A stretch of DNA of 45,304 bases from positions 1-45,304 of the forward strand of contig NZ_PDNU01000044.1 in NCBI RefSeq assembly GCF_002631185.1. Reading direction: 5' to 3'. Position numbers and translations under genes: made by a program. Shown piece after piece: positions 34,446 to 43,710 of the stretch. Each line of letters begins with the position of its first letter. Position 1 is the stretch's first letter. The stretch comes from Teichococcus rhizosphaerae (GTDB lineage Bacteria > Pseudomonadota > Alphaproteobacteria > Acetobacterales > Acetobacteraceae). Below the pieces are notes generated by a model. That model was given only the letters and a program-made list of their open reading frames with translations. It was not told the origin of the DNA and ran no database searches.

Positions 34446-36187
34446 TGTCCACCACCGCCTTGCCTGCCGCAACCGGCCGCCCCTGGCGTGCCCGGCTGCG
34501 CTTCGACGCCTCGCCCGTGCAGGTGGCGGCGGCGCTGCTCGTGCTGGCCTTTCTGCTGGCTTTCCTGGTGGTGCCGGTGGGGCGCGTCTTCCTGGCCGCC
34601 TTCACGGATGGCGAGGGCCGCCTGACGCTGGTGCATTTCGGCGATTTCTTCCGCACCAGCCTGTTCCGGGAAAGCTTCCTCAACAGCCTCTATGTTGCGG
34701 GGATGAGCGTCGCCGTCGCCTCCGTCCTGGCGGTGCCGCTCGCCGTCATCGTCTCGCGCTTCCGCTTTCCCGGCGCGGCGCTGGTCAGCACGCTGGGCGT
34801 GCTGCCGCTGGTGATGCCGCCCTTCGTCGGCGCGGTGGCCATGCAGCTCGTCTTTGGCCGCAACGGCTCGCTCAACCTGCTGCTGATGGACTGGTTCGGT
34901 GTCCGGCTGGAGCTGATGGACGGGTTGAACGGCGTCGTCTTCGTGCAGGCGCTGCACTACTTCCCCTTCATCCTGATGAACCTCTCCGCCTCCCTCTCGA
35001 ACATCGACACGGCGATGGAGGAGGCGGGGCAGAACCTGGGCGCGCGGGGCTTCACCCTGATGCGCACCATCGTGCTGCCGCTGGCGCTGCCGGGATATCT
35101 CGCCGGCGCCTCGCTGGTCTTCGTGAAGGTCTTCGACGACCTCGCCACGCCGCTGCTGCTGAACGTCACCAACATGCTGGCGCCGCAGGCCTATCTGCGC
35201 GTCACCTCCGTGGGTCTGGGCGACCCGATGGGCTACGTCATCGGCGTCATCCTCGTGGTGGTCTCCATCCTCGCCATGGGCGGTGCTGCGCTGCTGCTGC
35301 GCGGGCGGGACTATTCCATGCAGCAGCGCGGCGGCGGCGGGTTGGGGCGGCGGGAGATGTCCGCGGGCCAGCGTGCCCTGGCCTGGGCCTTCGTGGTGCC
35401 CACGCTCCTGCTGGTGCTGGCGCCGCATATCGGCATCGCGCTGCTCTCCCTCGCCACGGTCTGGTCCTTCAGCCCGCTGCCCGATGGCTACACCCTGGCC
35501 CACTTCAGCACGGTGCTGCGCGAGACGCCGCAATTCCTGACCAACACCCTGCTCTATTGCGGGCTGGCCGGGCTGATCGACGTGGTGCTGGGCGTCACCA
35601 TCGCCTGGCTGGTGCTGCGCACCCGCCTGCCGGGGCGGCGTGTGCTGGACATGCTGGCCATGGCGGCGCTGGCCGTGCCGGGGCTGGTGCTCGGCATCGG
35701 CATCCTGCGCAGCTATTTCGGCGTGCAGCTTCCGGATGGCACGGCGCTGGCCACCTCCTGGATCATGCTCACCATCGTCTATGCGGTGCGGCGGCTGCCC
35801 TATGCGCTGCGCGCCGCAACGGCCGCCTTGCAGCAGGTCCACCGCAGCCTGGAGGAGGCGGCGGAGAACATGGGCGCGGGCAAGGTGACGACGCTGACGC
35901 ATATCGTCATCCCGCTGATGGCGGGCGGCCTCGCCGCCGCCTTCGTGACCAGCTTCGCCACCGCGGCGGTCGAGCTTTCGGCCACGCTGGTGCTCGCCAC
36001 GCGCGATGTCGATGCGCCGCTCTCCTACGGCATCTATGTCTTCATGCAGAGCCCGGCGGGGCGGGGCGCCGGCGCGGCGCTCGGCGTCATCGCCGTGCTG
36101 ACCGTCGCCGTCTGCACCTTCGCCGCCAACCGCCTGGCCGAGCGCGAGCGGCGGCGGCGCACGCGCCAGCAAGGAACCGCACCATGA
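34445..36187 (+). CDS. ABC transporter permease, two fused binding-protein-dependent units
   Basis: An inner-membrane permease of 580 residues containing two BPD_transp_1 domains in one chain, as in AfuB/FbpB-type transporters. First EAA-type loop: 'EEAGQNLGARGFTLMRTIVLPLALPG'. Second: 'EEAAENMGAGKVTTLTHIVIPLMAGG'. About 12 membrane helices are visible. It starts in a one-base overlap with the binding-protein stop and ends in an ATGA overlap with the ATPase, so the three form a coupled importer unit. Confidence 0.92.
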   Translation: MSTTALPAATGRPWRARLRFDASPVQVAAALLVLAFLLAFLVVPVGRVFLAAFTDGEGRLTLVHFGDFFRTSLFRESFLNSLYVAGMSVAVASVLAVPLAVIVSRFRFPGAALVSTLGVLPLVMPPFVGAVAMQLVFGRNGSLNLLLMDWFGVRLELMDGLNGVVFVQALHYFPFILMNLSASLSNIDTAMEEAGQNLGARGFTLMRTIVLPLALPGYLAGASLVFVKVFDDLATPLLLNVTNMLAPQAYLRVTSVGLGDPMGYVIGVILVVVSILAMGGAALLLRGRDYSMQQRGGGGLGRREMSAGQRALAWAFVVPTLLLVLAPHIGIALLSLATVWSFSPLPDGYTLAHFSTVLRETPQFLTNTLLYCGLAGLIDVVLGVTIAWLVLRTRLPGRRVLDMLAMAALAVPGLVLGIGILRSYFGVQLPDGTALATSWIMLTIVYAVRRLPYALRAATAALQQVHRSLEEAAENMGAGKVTTLTHIVIPLMAGGLAAAFVTSFATAAVELSATLVLATRDVDAPLSYGIYVFMQSPAGRGAGAALGVIAVLTVAVCTFAANRLAERERRRRTRQQGTAP

Positions 36188-37230
36188 GCGAGCCCGCCGG
36201 CGTCGCGATCGAGCATGTCAGCTTCGGCTATGGCGCCACCCGCGTGCTGGACGGCGTCTCGCTCGAGATCCGCAAGGGCGAGTTCTTCGCCTTCCTCGGC
36301 CCCTCGGGCAGCGGCAAGACCACGCTGCTGCGGCTGGTGGCGGGCTTCGGCACGCCGGATTCCGGGCGCATCCTGATCGGCGGGCGGGACGCGACGCGCC
36401 AGCCGCCCTGGGCGCGCAATGTGGGGCTGGTGTTCCAGAACTACGCGCTCTGGCCGCACATGACGGTGGCCGAGAATGTCGCCTTCGGCCTGCAACGCCG
36501 CCGCGTGCCCCGCGCCGAGCGCGACCGCCGCGTGCGCGCCGCGCTGGACCTCGTGGGCCTCGCGCATCTCATGGACCGCCGCCCGGCCCAGCTTTCCGGC
36601 GGGCAGCAGCAGCGCGTGGCCATCGCCCGCACCCTGGCCATCGAGCCGGAGGTGCTGCTGCTGGACGAGCCGCTCTCCAACCTCGATGCGGGCCTGCGGG
36701 CCGGCGTGCGGGCGGAGCTGGTGGAACTCCAGCGGCGCCTGGGCCTCACCACCATCCTGGTCACGCACGACCAGGAGGAGGCCAATGCCGCCGCCGACCG
36801 CATGGCCGTGCTGAACGACGGCAAGGTGCTTCAGGTGGGCCGCCCGGCCGAGCTTTACGACCGGCCGGCCTCCCGCTTCGTGGCGGGCTTCCTGGGCACC
36901 GCCAACCTGATCGAGGGGCGGGTGGATGGCGGCGCCTTCCAGGCCGGCGGCGCGCGCCTGCCGCTGCCGCCCGGCGCGGCCTCCGGCCCGGCGGTGCTGG
37001 CGCTGCGGCCGCAGGCGCTGCGCCTGCTGCGGGAGGGCGATGCCACGCTCCCCGCGCGGGTGCTGCGGGCCGAGTTCCTCGGCGGCCATGTCCGCTACAT
37101 CCTGGAGGCGGGGGAGGCCCTGACCCTGGTGGCGGAGGAGCCGCATCTGCGCGGCCTGGACCCGCTGCCGCCCGGCGCCCCGGTGGGCGTCGCCATCGAT
37201 GCCAGCCAGGCCACGCTGCTGCGTGCGTGA
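36184..37230 (+). CDS. ABC transporter ATP-binding protein
   Basis: ATPase of 348 residues. Walker A is 'GPSGSGKTT', the Q-loop '[12 protein letters not shown]', the signature '[15 protein letters not shown]', Walker B '[12 protein letters not shown]' and the H-loop 'VTHDQEEA'. The C-terminal TOBE-type regulatory domain begins near residue 240 ('[12 protein letters not shown]'). It overlaps the permease by 4 bases. It powers the first importer and resembles FbpC/PotA-type subunits. Confidence 0.94.
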   Translation: MSEPAGVAIEHVSFGYGATRVLDGVSLEIRKGEFFAFLGPSGSGKTTLLRLVAGFGTPDSGRILIGGRDATRQPPWARNVGLVFQNYALWPHMTVAENVAFGLQRRRVPRAERDRRVRAALDLVGLAHLMDRRPAQLSGGQQQRVAIARTLAIEPEVLLLDEPLSNLDAGLRAGVRAELVELQRRLGLTTILVTHDQEEANAAADRMAVLNDGKVLQVGRPAELYDRPASRFVAGFLGTANLIEGRVDGGAFQAGGARLPLPPGAASGPAVLALRPQALRLLREGDATLPARVLRAEFLGGHVRYILEAGEALTLVAEEPHLRGLDPLPPGAPVGVAIDASQATLLRA

Positions 37231-37273
37231 GCCATCCGCCCATGAGCCTGAATCCATGACGAGGACATTCCCC

Positions 37274-38317
37274 ATGCGACCCATCGCATTCACCACCCTG
37301 GCGGCGGGCCTCGGGCTTGGCCTGGGTGCCGCCGCGCTGCCCGGCACGGCCGCCGCGCAGGGCACGCTGAACCTCTACTGCTCCGTGCAGATCGAATGGT
37401 GCCAGGCGGCCGCGACCAACTTCCAGCGCGACACCGGCATCCGCGTGAACATGACCCAGCGCGGCTCCGGCGAGACGCTGGCCGCGATCCGCGCGGAAAG
37501 CCAGAACCCGCGCGGCGATGTCTGGTTCGGCGGCACGGGCGACCCGCATCTGGCGGCGGCGGAGGACAACCTCACCCAGGCCTATGAGAGCCCGAACAAC
37601 GCCAATCTCCAGCCCTGGGCGCTGACGCAGTGGAACCAGTCGGGCAAGCGCGCCGTCGGCGTCTATGCCGGCGCGGTGGGCTTCGGCTTCAACACGGAGC
37701 TGCTGGCGCGCAAGAACATCGCCGCGCCCGCCTGCTGGGCCGACCTGCTGGAGCCGCGCTTCAAGGGCGAGATCCAGGTGGCCAACCCGAATTCCTCGGG
37801 CACCGCCTATGTCATCATCGCGACCCTGGTGCAGTTGATGGGCGAGGAGCAGGGCTTCGACTACCTGAAGAAGCTGCATGCCAACATCAACGCCTATGCC
37901 CGCTCCGGCACCGGCCCGATCAAGGCCGTGGCGCGGGGCGAGACGGGCGTGTCGCTGTCCTTCGTGCATGACGCGGTGGTGGAGAAGAACGCGGGCTTCC
38001 CCGTCGCCTACGCCACGCCCTGCGAGGGCACGGGCTACGAGATCGGCTCCATGTCCATCATCCGTGGCGCGCGCAATCTCGCCCAGGCGCGGCGCTTCTA
38101 TGACTGGGCCTTGACCGAGGCGGCGCAGCGCCTGGGCTACGAGGCGAGCGGGCAGCTCCAGACGCCCTCCAACAAGAGCGCGCCGCTGCCGCCCAATGCG
38201 CCGGACCTCGGCCAGATCAAGCTGGTGGAATACGACTTCGCCAAATACGGCCGTGCCGCCGAGCGCCGCCGCCTGATCGAGCGCTGGGACCGTGAGGTCG
38301 GCTCGCTGCCCCGCTGA
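37274..38317 (+). CDS. ABC transporter substrate-binding protein, paralogue A of three
   Basis: Ferric-type periplasmic binding protein of 347 residues. The signal peptide ends 'AAAQG' and the mature protein begins 'TLNLYCSVQIEWCQ'. Other marks are 'MTQRGSGETLAAIRAESQNPRGDVWFGGTGDPH', 'NPNSSGTAYVIIATLVQLM', 'PCEGTGYEIGSMSIIRGARN' and the C-terminal 'RWDREVGSLPR'. Cysteines at 'LYCS/EWCQ' and at 'ACWADLL/TPCEG' suggest two disulphides. ATG 37274 has GAGGA 10 bases upstream. It lies 43 bases after the first ATPase and is closely similar to the two genes that follow, and less so to the first binding protein of the run. Confidence 0.9.
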   Translation: MRPIAFTTLAAGLGLGLGAAALPGTAAAQGTLNLYCSVQIEWCQAAATNFQRDTGIRVNMTQRGSGETLAAIRAESQNPRGDVWFGGTGDPHLAAAEDNLTQAYESPNNANLQPWALTQWNQSGKRAVGVYAGAVGFGFNTELLARKNIAAPACWADLLEPRFKGEIQVANPNSSGTAYVIIATLVQLMGEEQGFDYLKKLHANINAYARSGTGPIKAVARGETGVSLSFVHDAVVEKNAGFPVAYATPCEGTGYEIGSMSIIRGARNLAQARRFYDWALTEAAQRLGYEASGQLQTPSNKSAPLPPNAPDLGQIKLVEYDFAKYGRAAERRRLIERWDREVGSLPR

Positions 38318-38346
38318 ACCGGACCCGCCCCGCAGGAGATGCCCGC

Positions 38347-39378
38347 ATGACGACCCGCTCCCTTCTGGCAGCCATGCCGGTCCTGGCCGCCCTGATGGCC
38401 TTCGCGGCGCCCGCCTCCGCGCAGGGCTCGCTCAACATGCTCTGCGCCCCCGCCGCGGACTGGTGCGAGGCGATCGCCGCCGCCTTCGAGAAGGAGACCG
38501 GCATCCGCGTCTCCATGGCCCGGAAGTCGGCCGGCGAGATCCTGGCGCAGCTCCGTGCGGAGGCGCAGAACCCGCGCACCGACATCTGGTTCGGCGCCTC
38601 GGCCGAGACGCATATCTCGGCGGCCGAGAGCAACCTGCTGCAGCCCTACACCTCGCCGAACATGGAGCAGTTGCACCCTTGGGCGAAGCGGGTGCACGAG
38701 ATGTCGAAGGGGCATTGCGTTGGCGTCTCCTCGGGCGCCATCGGCATCGCCTGGAACCGGGAGCTGCTGGCCCGCAAGAACCTGCCCGTGCCCACCAGCT
38801 GGGCGGACCTGCTGAACCCGGCCTACCGGGGCGAGATCCAGCTGCCGAACCCGAATTCCTCGGGCACCGCCTACACCATCATCGCCGGCCTTATCCAGCT
38901 CTGGGACGAGGACCGGGCCTTCGATTACCTGAAGCGGCTGCATGCGAATGTGAACGCCTACACTCGTTCCGGCGCGGCGCCGATGCAGGCCGTGGCGCGC
39001 GGCGAGACGGGGCTCGCGGTCAGCTTCAACATGGAGGTGACCTCGGCCGCGCAGGCGGGCTTCCCCATCGAGGTCGGCTATCCGGCCGAGGGCACGCCCT
39101 ATGAGGTGGCCTGCATGTCCATCGTCCGTGGCGCGCGCAACACCACGCAGGCACGCCGCTTCTATGACTGGTACCTGACGCCCGCCGCCATGGATATCGG
39201 GCCGGCCGTGAACCAATGGCATGTGCCCGCGCATACCGGAGCCAAGCCGGACCCGCGCATCCCCGACCTCGCGAGCATCAGGCTGGTGGACTACGACTTC
39301 GCCGCCTATGGCCAGAGCACGCGCCGCCGGCAGATCCTGGAACGGTGGGACCGCGAGGTGGGAGCGCTGCCGCGATGA
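38347..39378 (+). CDS. ABC transporter substrate-binding protein, paralogue B of three (divergent)
   Basis: A 343-residue member of the same family. The signal peptide ends 'APASAQG' and the mature start is 'SLNMLCAPAADWCE'. Core motifs are shared ('SAGEILAQLRAEAQNPRTDIWFGAS', 'NPNSSGTAYTIIAGLIQLW', 'RWDREVGALPR'). It has lost the 'GGTGDPH' loop and the second cysteine pair of its neighbours (APTSWADLL in place of ACWADLL, YPAEGTPYE in place of PCEGTGYE), and it gains 'GHCVGVSSG'. These are ligand-facing regions in relatives, so a different ligand is likely. AGGAG precedes the ATG, and the stop overlaps the next gene by 4 bases. Confidence 0.9.
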   Translation: MTTRSLLAAMPVLAALMAFAAPASAQGSLNMLCAPAADWCEAIAAAFEKETGIRVSMARKSAGEILAQLRAEAQNPRTDIWFGASAETHISAAESNLLQPYTSPNMEQLHPWAKRVHEMSKGHCVGVSSGAIGIAWNRELLARKNLPVPTSWADLLNPAYRGEIQLPNPNSSGTAYTIIAGLIQLWDEDRAFDYLKRLHANVNAYTRSGAAPMQAVARGETGLAVSFNMEVTSAAQAGFPIEVGYPAEGTPYEVACMSIVRGARNTTQARRFYDWYLTPAAMDIGPAVNQWHVPAHTGAKPDPRIPDLASIRLVDYDFAAYGQSTRRRQILERWDREVGALPR

Positions 39379-40403
39379 TCCGCAAGGCCATCCTCGCCGC
39401 CACCCTGATGCTCGCGCTGCCGGCGGCGGCGCGGGCGCAGGGCGCCGGCAGCCTCAACCTCTATTGCTCCGCCACGCTGGAATGGTGCCAGCCCATCGCG
39501 CGCGGCTTCGAGCGCGAGACCGGCATCCGCGTCTCGCTGACGCAGAAATCCACCGGCGAGATGCTGGCGCAATTGCGGGCCGAGGCGCGCAACCCGCGCG
39601 GCGATGTCTGGTGGGGCGGCACCGGCGACCCGCATGTGGCCGCCGGCGAGGAAGGCCTGACCGAGCCGCATGAGAGCCCGCGCATCAGCGAGCTGCATGA
39701 CTGGGCGCAGGCGCAGTGGCGCCAGACCCGGGGCCGCACCGTGGGCGTCTATGCCAGCGTGCTGGGCTTCGGCTTCAACACCGAGCTGGTCGCGCGGCGC
39801 GACCTGCCGGCGCCGCGCTGCTGGGCCGACCTGCTGAACCCCGCCTACAAGGGCGAGTTGCAGATGGCCAATCCCAACAGCTCCGGCACCGCCTATATCG
39901 TCATCGCCACGCTGGTGCAGATGATGGGCGAGGAGCCGGCCTTCGAATACCTGAAGAAGCTGCACGGCAGCATCAACGCCTATCCGCGCTCCGGCACCGC
40001 CCCCATCACGGCGGTGGCGCGGGGGGAGACGGCGCTCTCCATCTCCTTCGTCCACAACGCGGCGGAGGAGGCGCAGGCCGGCTTCCCGGTGGGCCATGCC
40101 GTCCCCTGCGAGGGCACGGGCTACGAGATCGGCTCCATGTCGATCATCAAGGGCGCCCGCAATGCCGGGAACGCGCGCCGCTTCTACCACTGGGCGCTGG
40201 GCGCCGAGGCGCAGATCACCGCCTCGCGCGAGGCGAAGAAGTTGCAGACCATGTCCAACAAGGGTGTGCCGCTGACCGATGGCGCCCCCAACATGGCGAC
40301 CGCCCGCATCATCGACTACGACAATGCCCGCTTCGGGGCCAGCGTGGAGCGGCGGCGGCTGCTCGCCCGCTGGGACAAGGAGGTCGGCGCCCTTCCGCGC
40401 TGA
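39375..40403 (+). CDS. ABC transporter substrate-binding protein, paralogue C of three
   Basis: A 342-residue periplasmic binding protein, closest to paralogue A rather than to its immediate neighbour B. The signal peptide is 'AILAATLMLALPAAARAQG', the mature start 'SLNLYCSATLEWCQ', then 'GDVWWGGTGDPHVAAGEEGLTEPHES', 'APRCWADLLNPAYKGELQMANPNSSGTAY' (pieces) and 'PCEGTGYEIGSMSIIKGARN'. Both putative disulphide pairs are kept. ATG 39375 overlaps the previous stop (ATGA), and only 3 bases separate its stop from the second permease, so it is the most likely partner of the second importer. Confidence 0.9.
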   Translation: MIRKAILAATLMLALPAAARAQGAGSLNLYCSATLEWCQPIARGFERETGIRVSLTQKSTGEMLAQLRAEARNPRGDVWWGGTGDPHVAAGEEGLTEPHESPRISELHDWAQAQWRQTRGRTVGVYASVLGFGFNTELVARRDLPAPRCWADLLNPAYKGELQMANPNSSGTAYIVIATLVQMMGEEPAFEYLKKLHGSINAYPRSGTAPITAVARGETALSISFVHNAAEEAQAGFPVGHAVPCEGTGYEIGSMSIIKGARNAGNARRFYHWALGAEAQITASREAKKLQTMSNKGVPLTDGAPNMATARIIDYDNARFGASVERRRLLARWDKEVGALPR

Positions 40404-40406
40404 ACC

Positions 40407-42644
40407 ATGAGCATGCTGACCCGTTCCTCGTTTCCCATCTGGCTGCTGGCCTGCCTGGGCACGCTGGTGCTGCCCTGGAACATGCAGCAGGACGGCGTCC
40501 GGCTCGCCGGTCTCATCGCCCTTGGCCAGCCGGACCCGGAGGCCTCCTCCGCCTTCTGGCAGGCCCTGGCCCATGGCCGCTTCTGGTTCTGGCCGGTGGT
40601 GGCGGCGCTGTTCCTGGCGCTGCCCGGCGCCCTGAAGGCGGGCAGCCGGGCGCGGCAGGCCGGCTTCCTGGTCTGGGGCGGCGGGCTGGGCCTCGCGGCC
40701 ATCGTGCTGCAAGGGCTGGCCATCGGCATCCAGGGATGGTCCTGGGGCTGGATGAACGCGCTGTTCGGGGAATTGCCGGACCGGCAGTTCGGCATGGGGC
40801 TGGGCGGCAGCCTGGCGGCCCTGGGCTTCCTCCTGCTGCTGACCGATGGGCTGGCCCTGCGGGGCTGGTTCAAGGGCGACCGCTTCGTGGCGGGGGCCGT
40901 GGGGGTGCTGGCAGGCTCCATCCTGGTCTTCACCGCCTGGCCGGTCGGCACGGTGCTGTCGCAGATCCTGACGCCGCGGGAGGATCTCGGCATCCTGGCC
41001 GCCACGGGCGCGCGCCTGCTGGACAGCAAGATCTGGGGCCTCTCCTGCGTCTCCGCGCCGGTCGGCTGCGGCGTGTTCTGGAACACGCTGATGCTGGCCT
41101 TCAGCACGGCGACGCTCACCACGCTGCTCGGCCTCTGCTTCGCGCTGATCGTCACCCGCAGCGGCTTCCGCGCCAAGCGCGCGCTGCGCCTGCTGACGGT
41201 GCTGCCGATCATCACGCCGCCCTTCGTCATAGGCCTCGGGCTGATCCTGATCTTCGGCCGCTCGGGCGTCATCAACCAGATGTTCGACGCGGTCTTCGGC
41301 ATCGAGCTGGGCCGCTGGATCTATGGCTATGGCGGCGTGCTGCTGGCGCAGGTCTTCTCCTTCACGCCCATCGCCTTCCTGGTGCTGATCGGCGTGGTGG
41401 AGGGCATCTCGCCGGCCATGGAGGAAGCCTCCCAAACGCTGCGCGCGAGCCGGATGCGCACCTTCACCGCCGTCACCCTGCCGCTGATGCTGCCGGGGCT
41501 GGCCAATGCCTGGCTGGTCAGCTTCGTGGAGAGCCTGGCGGATTTCGGCAATCCCATCGTGCTCGGCGGCTCCTTCGGCGTGCTTTCCACCGAGATCTTC
41601 TTCGCCGTGGTGGGCGCGCAGCAGGATTTCGGCCGCGCCGCCGCCCTGGCCGCCATCATGCTGGCCGTGGCGCTGCTGGCCTTCACGCTGCAACGCGTGG
41701 CGGTGGGCAGCCGCTCCTATGTCTCCATGACCGGCAAGGGCGACAGCGGCCTGCCCACGCCGCTGCCCCGGCTGGTGCGGAACCTCGCCTATGCCGTGGC
41801 GCTGCCCTGGGCGGTGCTGACCATCGTGGTCTATGCCATGGCGCTGGCGGGTGGCTTCGTGCGGGTCTGGGGCCGGGACTGGACGCCCACCCTCTCGCAT
41901 TTCACCCGCGCCTTCGCGCTGGAACGGGGGCCGGAGGGCGACCTGATCTTCTCCGGCGGCGCCTGGCACTCGCTGTTCACCACCATCGAGCTGGCGGCCA
42001 TCGCCGCGCCCATCACCGCCGGGCTTGGCCTGCTGGCGGCCTGGGTATTGTCGCGCCAGCGCTTCCGGGGCCGCACGGCGCTGGAATTCGCGCTGATGCT
42101 CACCTTCGCCGTGCCCGGCACCGTGATCGGCGTGGCCTATATCCTCACCTTCAACCTGCCGCCGCTGGAGATCACCGGCACGGCCATCATCCTTGTCGCC
42201 TGCTTCGTGTTCCGCAACCTGCCGGTCGGCGTGCGGTCCGGCATCGCGGCGATGAGCCAGCTCGACAAGTCGCTGGACGAGGCGGCCATCACGCTGCGCG
42301 CCTCCACCTTCCGCGCCCTGCGGACGGTGGTGCTGCCGCTGCTGAAGCCCGCCATCGTCACGGCGCTGGTCTATTCCTTCGTGCGCGCGATGACGACGGT
42401 CTCCGCCGTCATCTTCCTGGTCTCCGCGGAGTATGAAATGGCGACCGTCTTCATCATCAACCGTGTCATCAATGGCGACTACGGCCTCGCCATCGCCTAT
42501 TGCGCCGCGCTGATCGTGCTGATGATGGCGGCCATCGGGCTGATCAACCTGCTCGTCGGCCGCCGCCGCCTCGGCCGCCGCTCCGCCGCCCTGGCCGCGG
42601 CGCCGGCGGCCCCGGCCACCACCCCGGCGGGAGGCCGCGCATGA
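40407..42644 (+). CDS. ABC transporter permease, two fused units with extra N-terminal membrane region
   Basis: A 745-residue inner-membrane permease. Two BPD_transp_1 domains are visible, with loops 'EEASQTLRASRMRTFTAVTLPLMLPG' and 'DEAAITLRASTFRALRTVVLPLLKPA'. Before the first domain there are about 190 extra residues with some five or six hydrophobic segments ('WLLACLGTLVLPWNM', 'FWFWPVVAALFLALPGAL', 'FLVWGGGLGLAAIVLQG'), as found in some iron-type fused permeases. It ends in a 4-base overlap with the second ATPase. It is not closely similar to the first permease, so the two importers are not a simple recent duplication. Confidence 0.92.
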   Translation: MSMLTRSSFPIWLLACLGTLVLPWNMQQDGVRLAGLIALGQPDPEASSAFWQALAHGRFWFWPVVAALFLALPGALKAGSRARQAGFLVWGGGLGLAAIVLQGLAIGIQGWSWGWMNALFGELPDRQFGMGLGGSLAALGFLLLLTDGLALRGWFKGDRFVAGAVGVLAGSILVFTAWPVGTVLSQILTPREDLGILAATGARLLDSKIWGLSCVSAPVGCGVFWNTLMLAFSTATLTTLLGLCFALIVTRSGFRAKRALRLLTVLPIITPPFVIGLGLILIFGRSGVINQMFDAVFGIELGRWIYGYGGVLLAQVFSFTPIAFLVLIGVVEGISPAMEEASQTLRASRMRTFTAVTLPLMLPGLANAWLVSFVESLADFGNPIVLGGSFGVLSTEIFFAVVGAQQDFGRAAALAAIMLAVALLAFTLQRVAVGSRSYVSMTGKGDSGLPTPLPRLVRNLAYAVALPWAVLTIVVYAMALAGGFVRVWGRDWTPTLSHFTRAFALERGPEGDLIFSGGAWHSLFTTIELAAIAAPITAGLGLLAAWVLSRQRFRGRTALEFALMLTFAVPGTVIGVAYILTFNLPPLEITGTAIILVACFVFRNLPVGVRSGIAAMSQLDKSLDEAAITLRASTFRALRTVVLPLLKPAIVTALVYSFVRAMTTVSAVIFLVSAEYEMATVFIINRVINGDYGLAIAYCAALIVLMMAAIGLINLLVGRRRLGRRSAALAAAPAAPATTPAGGRA

Positions 42645-43696
42645 GCAAGACCGGCGCGGAACTCCGTCTCCAGGGCCTGGGCAAGCGCTATGGCGCGGTG
42701 CAGGCCGTGAAGCCGCTCGACCTCGCGATCAAGGGCGGCACGCTGACCACGCTGCTCGGCCCCTCGGGCTGCGGCAAGACGACGCTGCTGCGCATGATCG
42801 CGGGGCTGGAACAGGCCACCGAGGGGCGCATCTTCATCGGCGGGCGGGACGTGACCCTGCTTTCCGCCGGCGAGCGCAACGTCTCGATGGTGTTCCAGAG
42901 CTACGCGCTCTTTCCGCATATGAGCGTGCTGGACAATGTGGCCTATGGCCTCGTCTCCTCCGGCCTGCGCAAGCGGGAGGCGCATGCGAGGGCGGAAGCC
43001 GCGCTGGAGACGGTGGGGCTGAAGGGCTTCGGCACCCGCCTGCCATCCGAGATGTCGGGCGGGCAGCAGCAGCGCGTGGCCGTGGCGCGGGCGCTGGTGC
43101 TGGAGCCGGATGTGCTGCTCTTCGACGAGCCGCTCTCCAACCTCGACACCCGCCTGCGGCGCACCATGCGGGAGGAGATCCGCGCCCTCCAGCAGCGCCT
43201 GGGCCTCACGGTGGTCTATGTGACGCACGACCAGTCCGAGGCGCTGGCCGTCTCCGACATGATCGTGGTGATGCGCAACGCCGAGATCGCGCAGGCCGGC
43301 ACCCCGCACGAGCTTTATGCACGGCCCGACAATGTTTTCGTCGCGACCTTCATGGGGGAGGCCAACCATGTGCGCGGGCGGATCGAGCGCATCGACGGCC
43401 CGATGGCCGATGTCACGCTGGATGCGCTGCGGCTCACGCTGCCGCAGCGGGGCCTTGCCGCGGGGCCGGTGGATCTGGTGATCCGCCCGGAAGCCATCCG
43501 CATCAGCGATGCGGGCGGCGGCATCGCGGCCACCGTGGCGCGGGAGACCTATATGGGCTCCCACACGGAATATCACCTCGCCACGCCACTGGGGGAATTG
43601 TTCTGCGTGGCGCCTGACCGGCTGAGGCGGCGCCAGGCAGGGGAGGCGGTGTCCGTGACCTTCGACCCCGAGGGTGTGGTGGCCGTCCACCCCTGA
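42641..43696 (+). CDS. ABC transporter ATP-binding protein
   Basis: ATPase of the second importer, 351 residues. Walker A is 'GPSGCGKTT', the Q-loop 'FQSYALFPHMSV', the signature '[15 protein letters not shown]', Walker B '[12 protein letters not shown]' and the H-loop 'VTHDQSEA'. The TOBE-type C-terminal domain follows ('FMGEANHVRGRI ... LVIRPEAIRI'). ATG 42641 overlaps the permease stop. A transposase remnant begins 14 bases after its stop, so the operon's original downstream context may have been lost. Confidence 0.94.
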   Translation: MSKTGAELRLQGLGKRYGAVQAVKPLDLAIKGGTLTTLLGPSGCGKTTLLRMIAGLEQATEGRIFIGGRDVTLLSAGERNVSMVFQSYALFPHMSVLDNVAYGLVSSGLRKREAHARAEAALETVGLKGFGTRLPSEMSGGQQQRVAVARALVLEPDVLLFDEPLSNLDTRLRRTMREEIRALQQRLGLTVVYVTHDQSEALAVSDMIVVMRNAEIAQAGTPHELYARPDNVFVATFMGEANHVRGRIERIDGPMADVTLDALRLTLPQRGLAAGPVDLVIRPEAIRISDAGGGIAATVARETYMGSHTEYHLATPLGELFCVAPDRLRRRQAGEAVSVTFDPEGVVAVHP

Positions 43697-43710
43697 ACGT
43701 GGCGCGGTTC

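Noticed and set aside
29589-34472. Very long antisense open frame (about 1600 codons) across the DUF2189, ccoI and binding-protein genes
   Set aside because: It spans three well-identified genes and their gaps and shows only low-complexity sequence, a known effect of very high GC.
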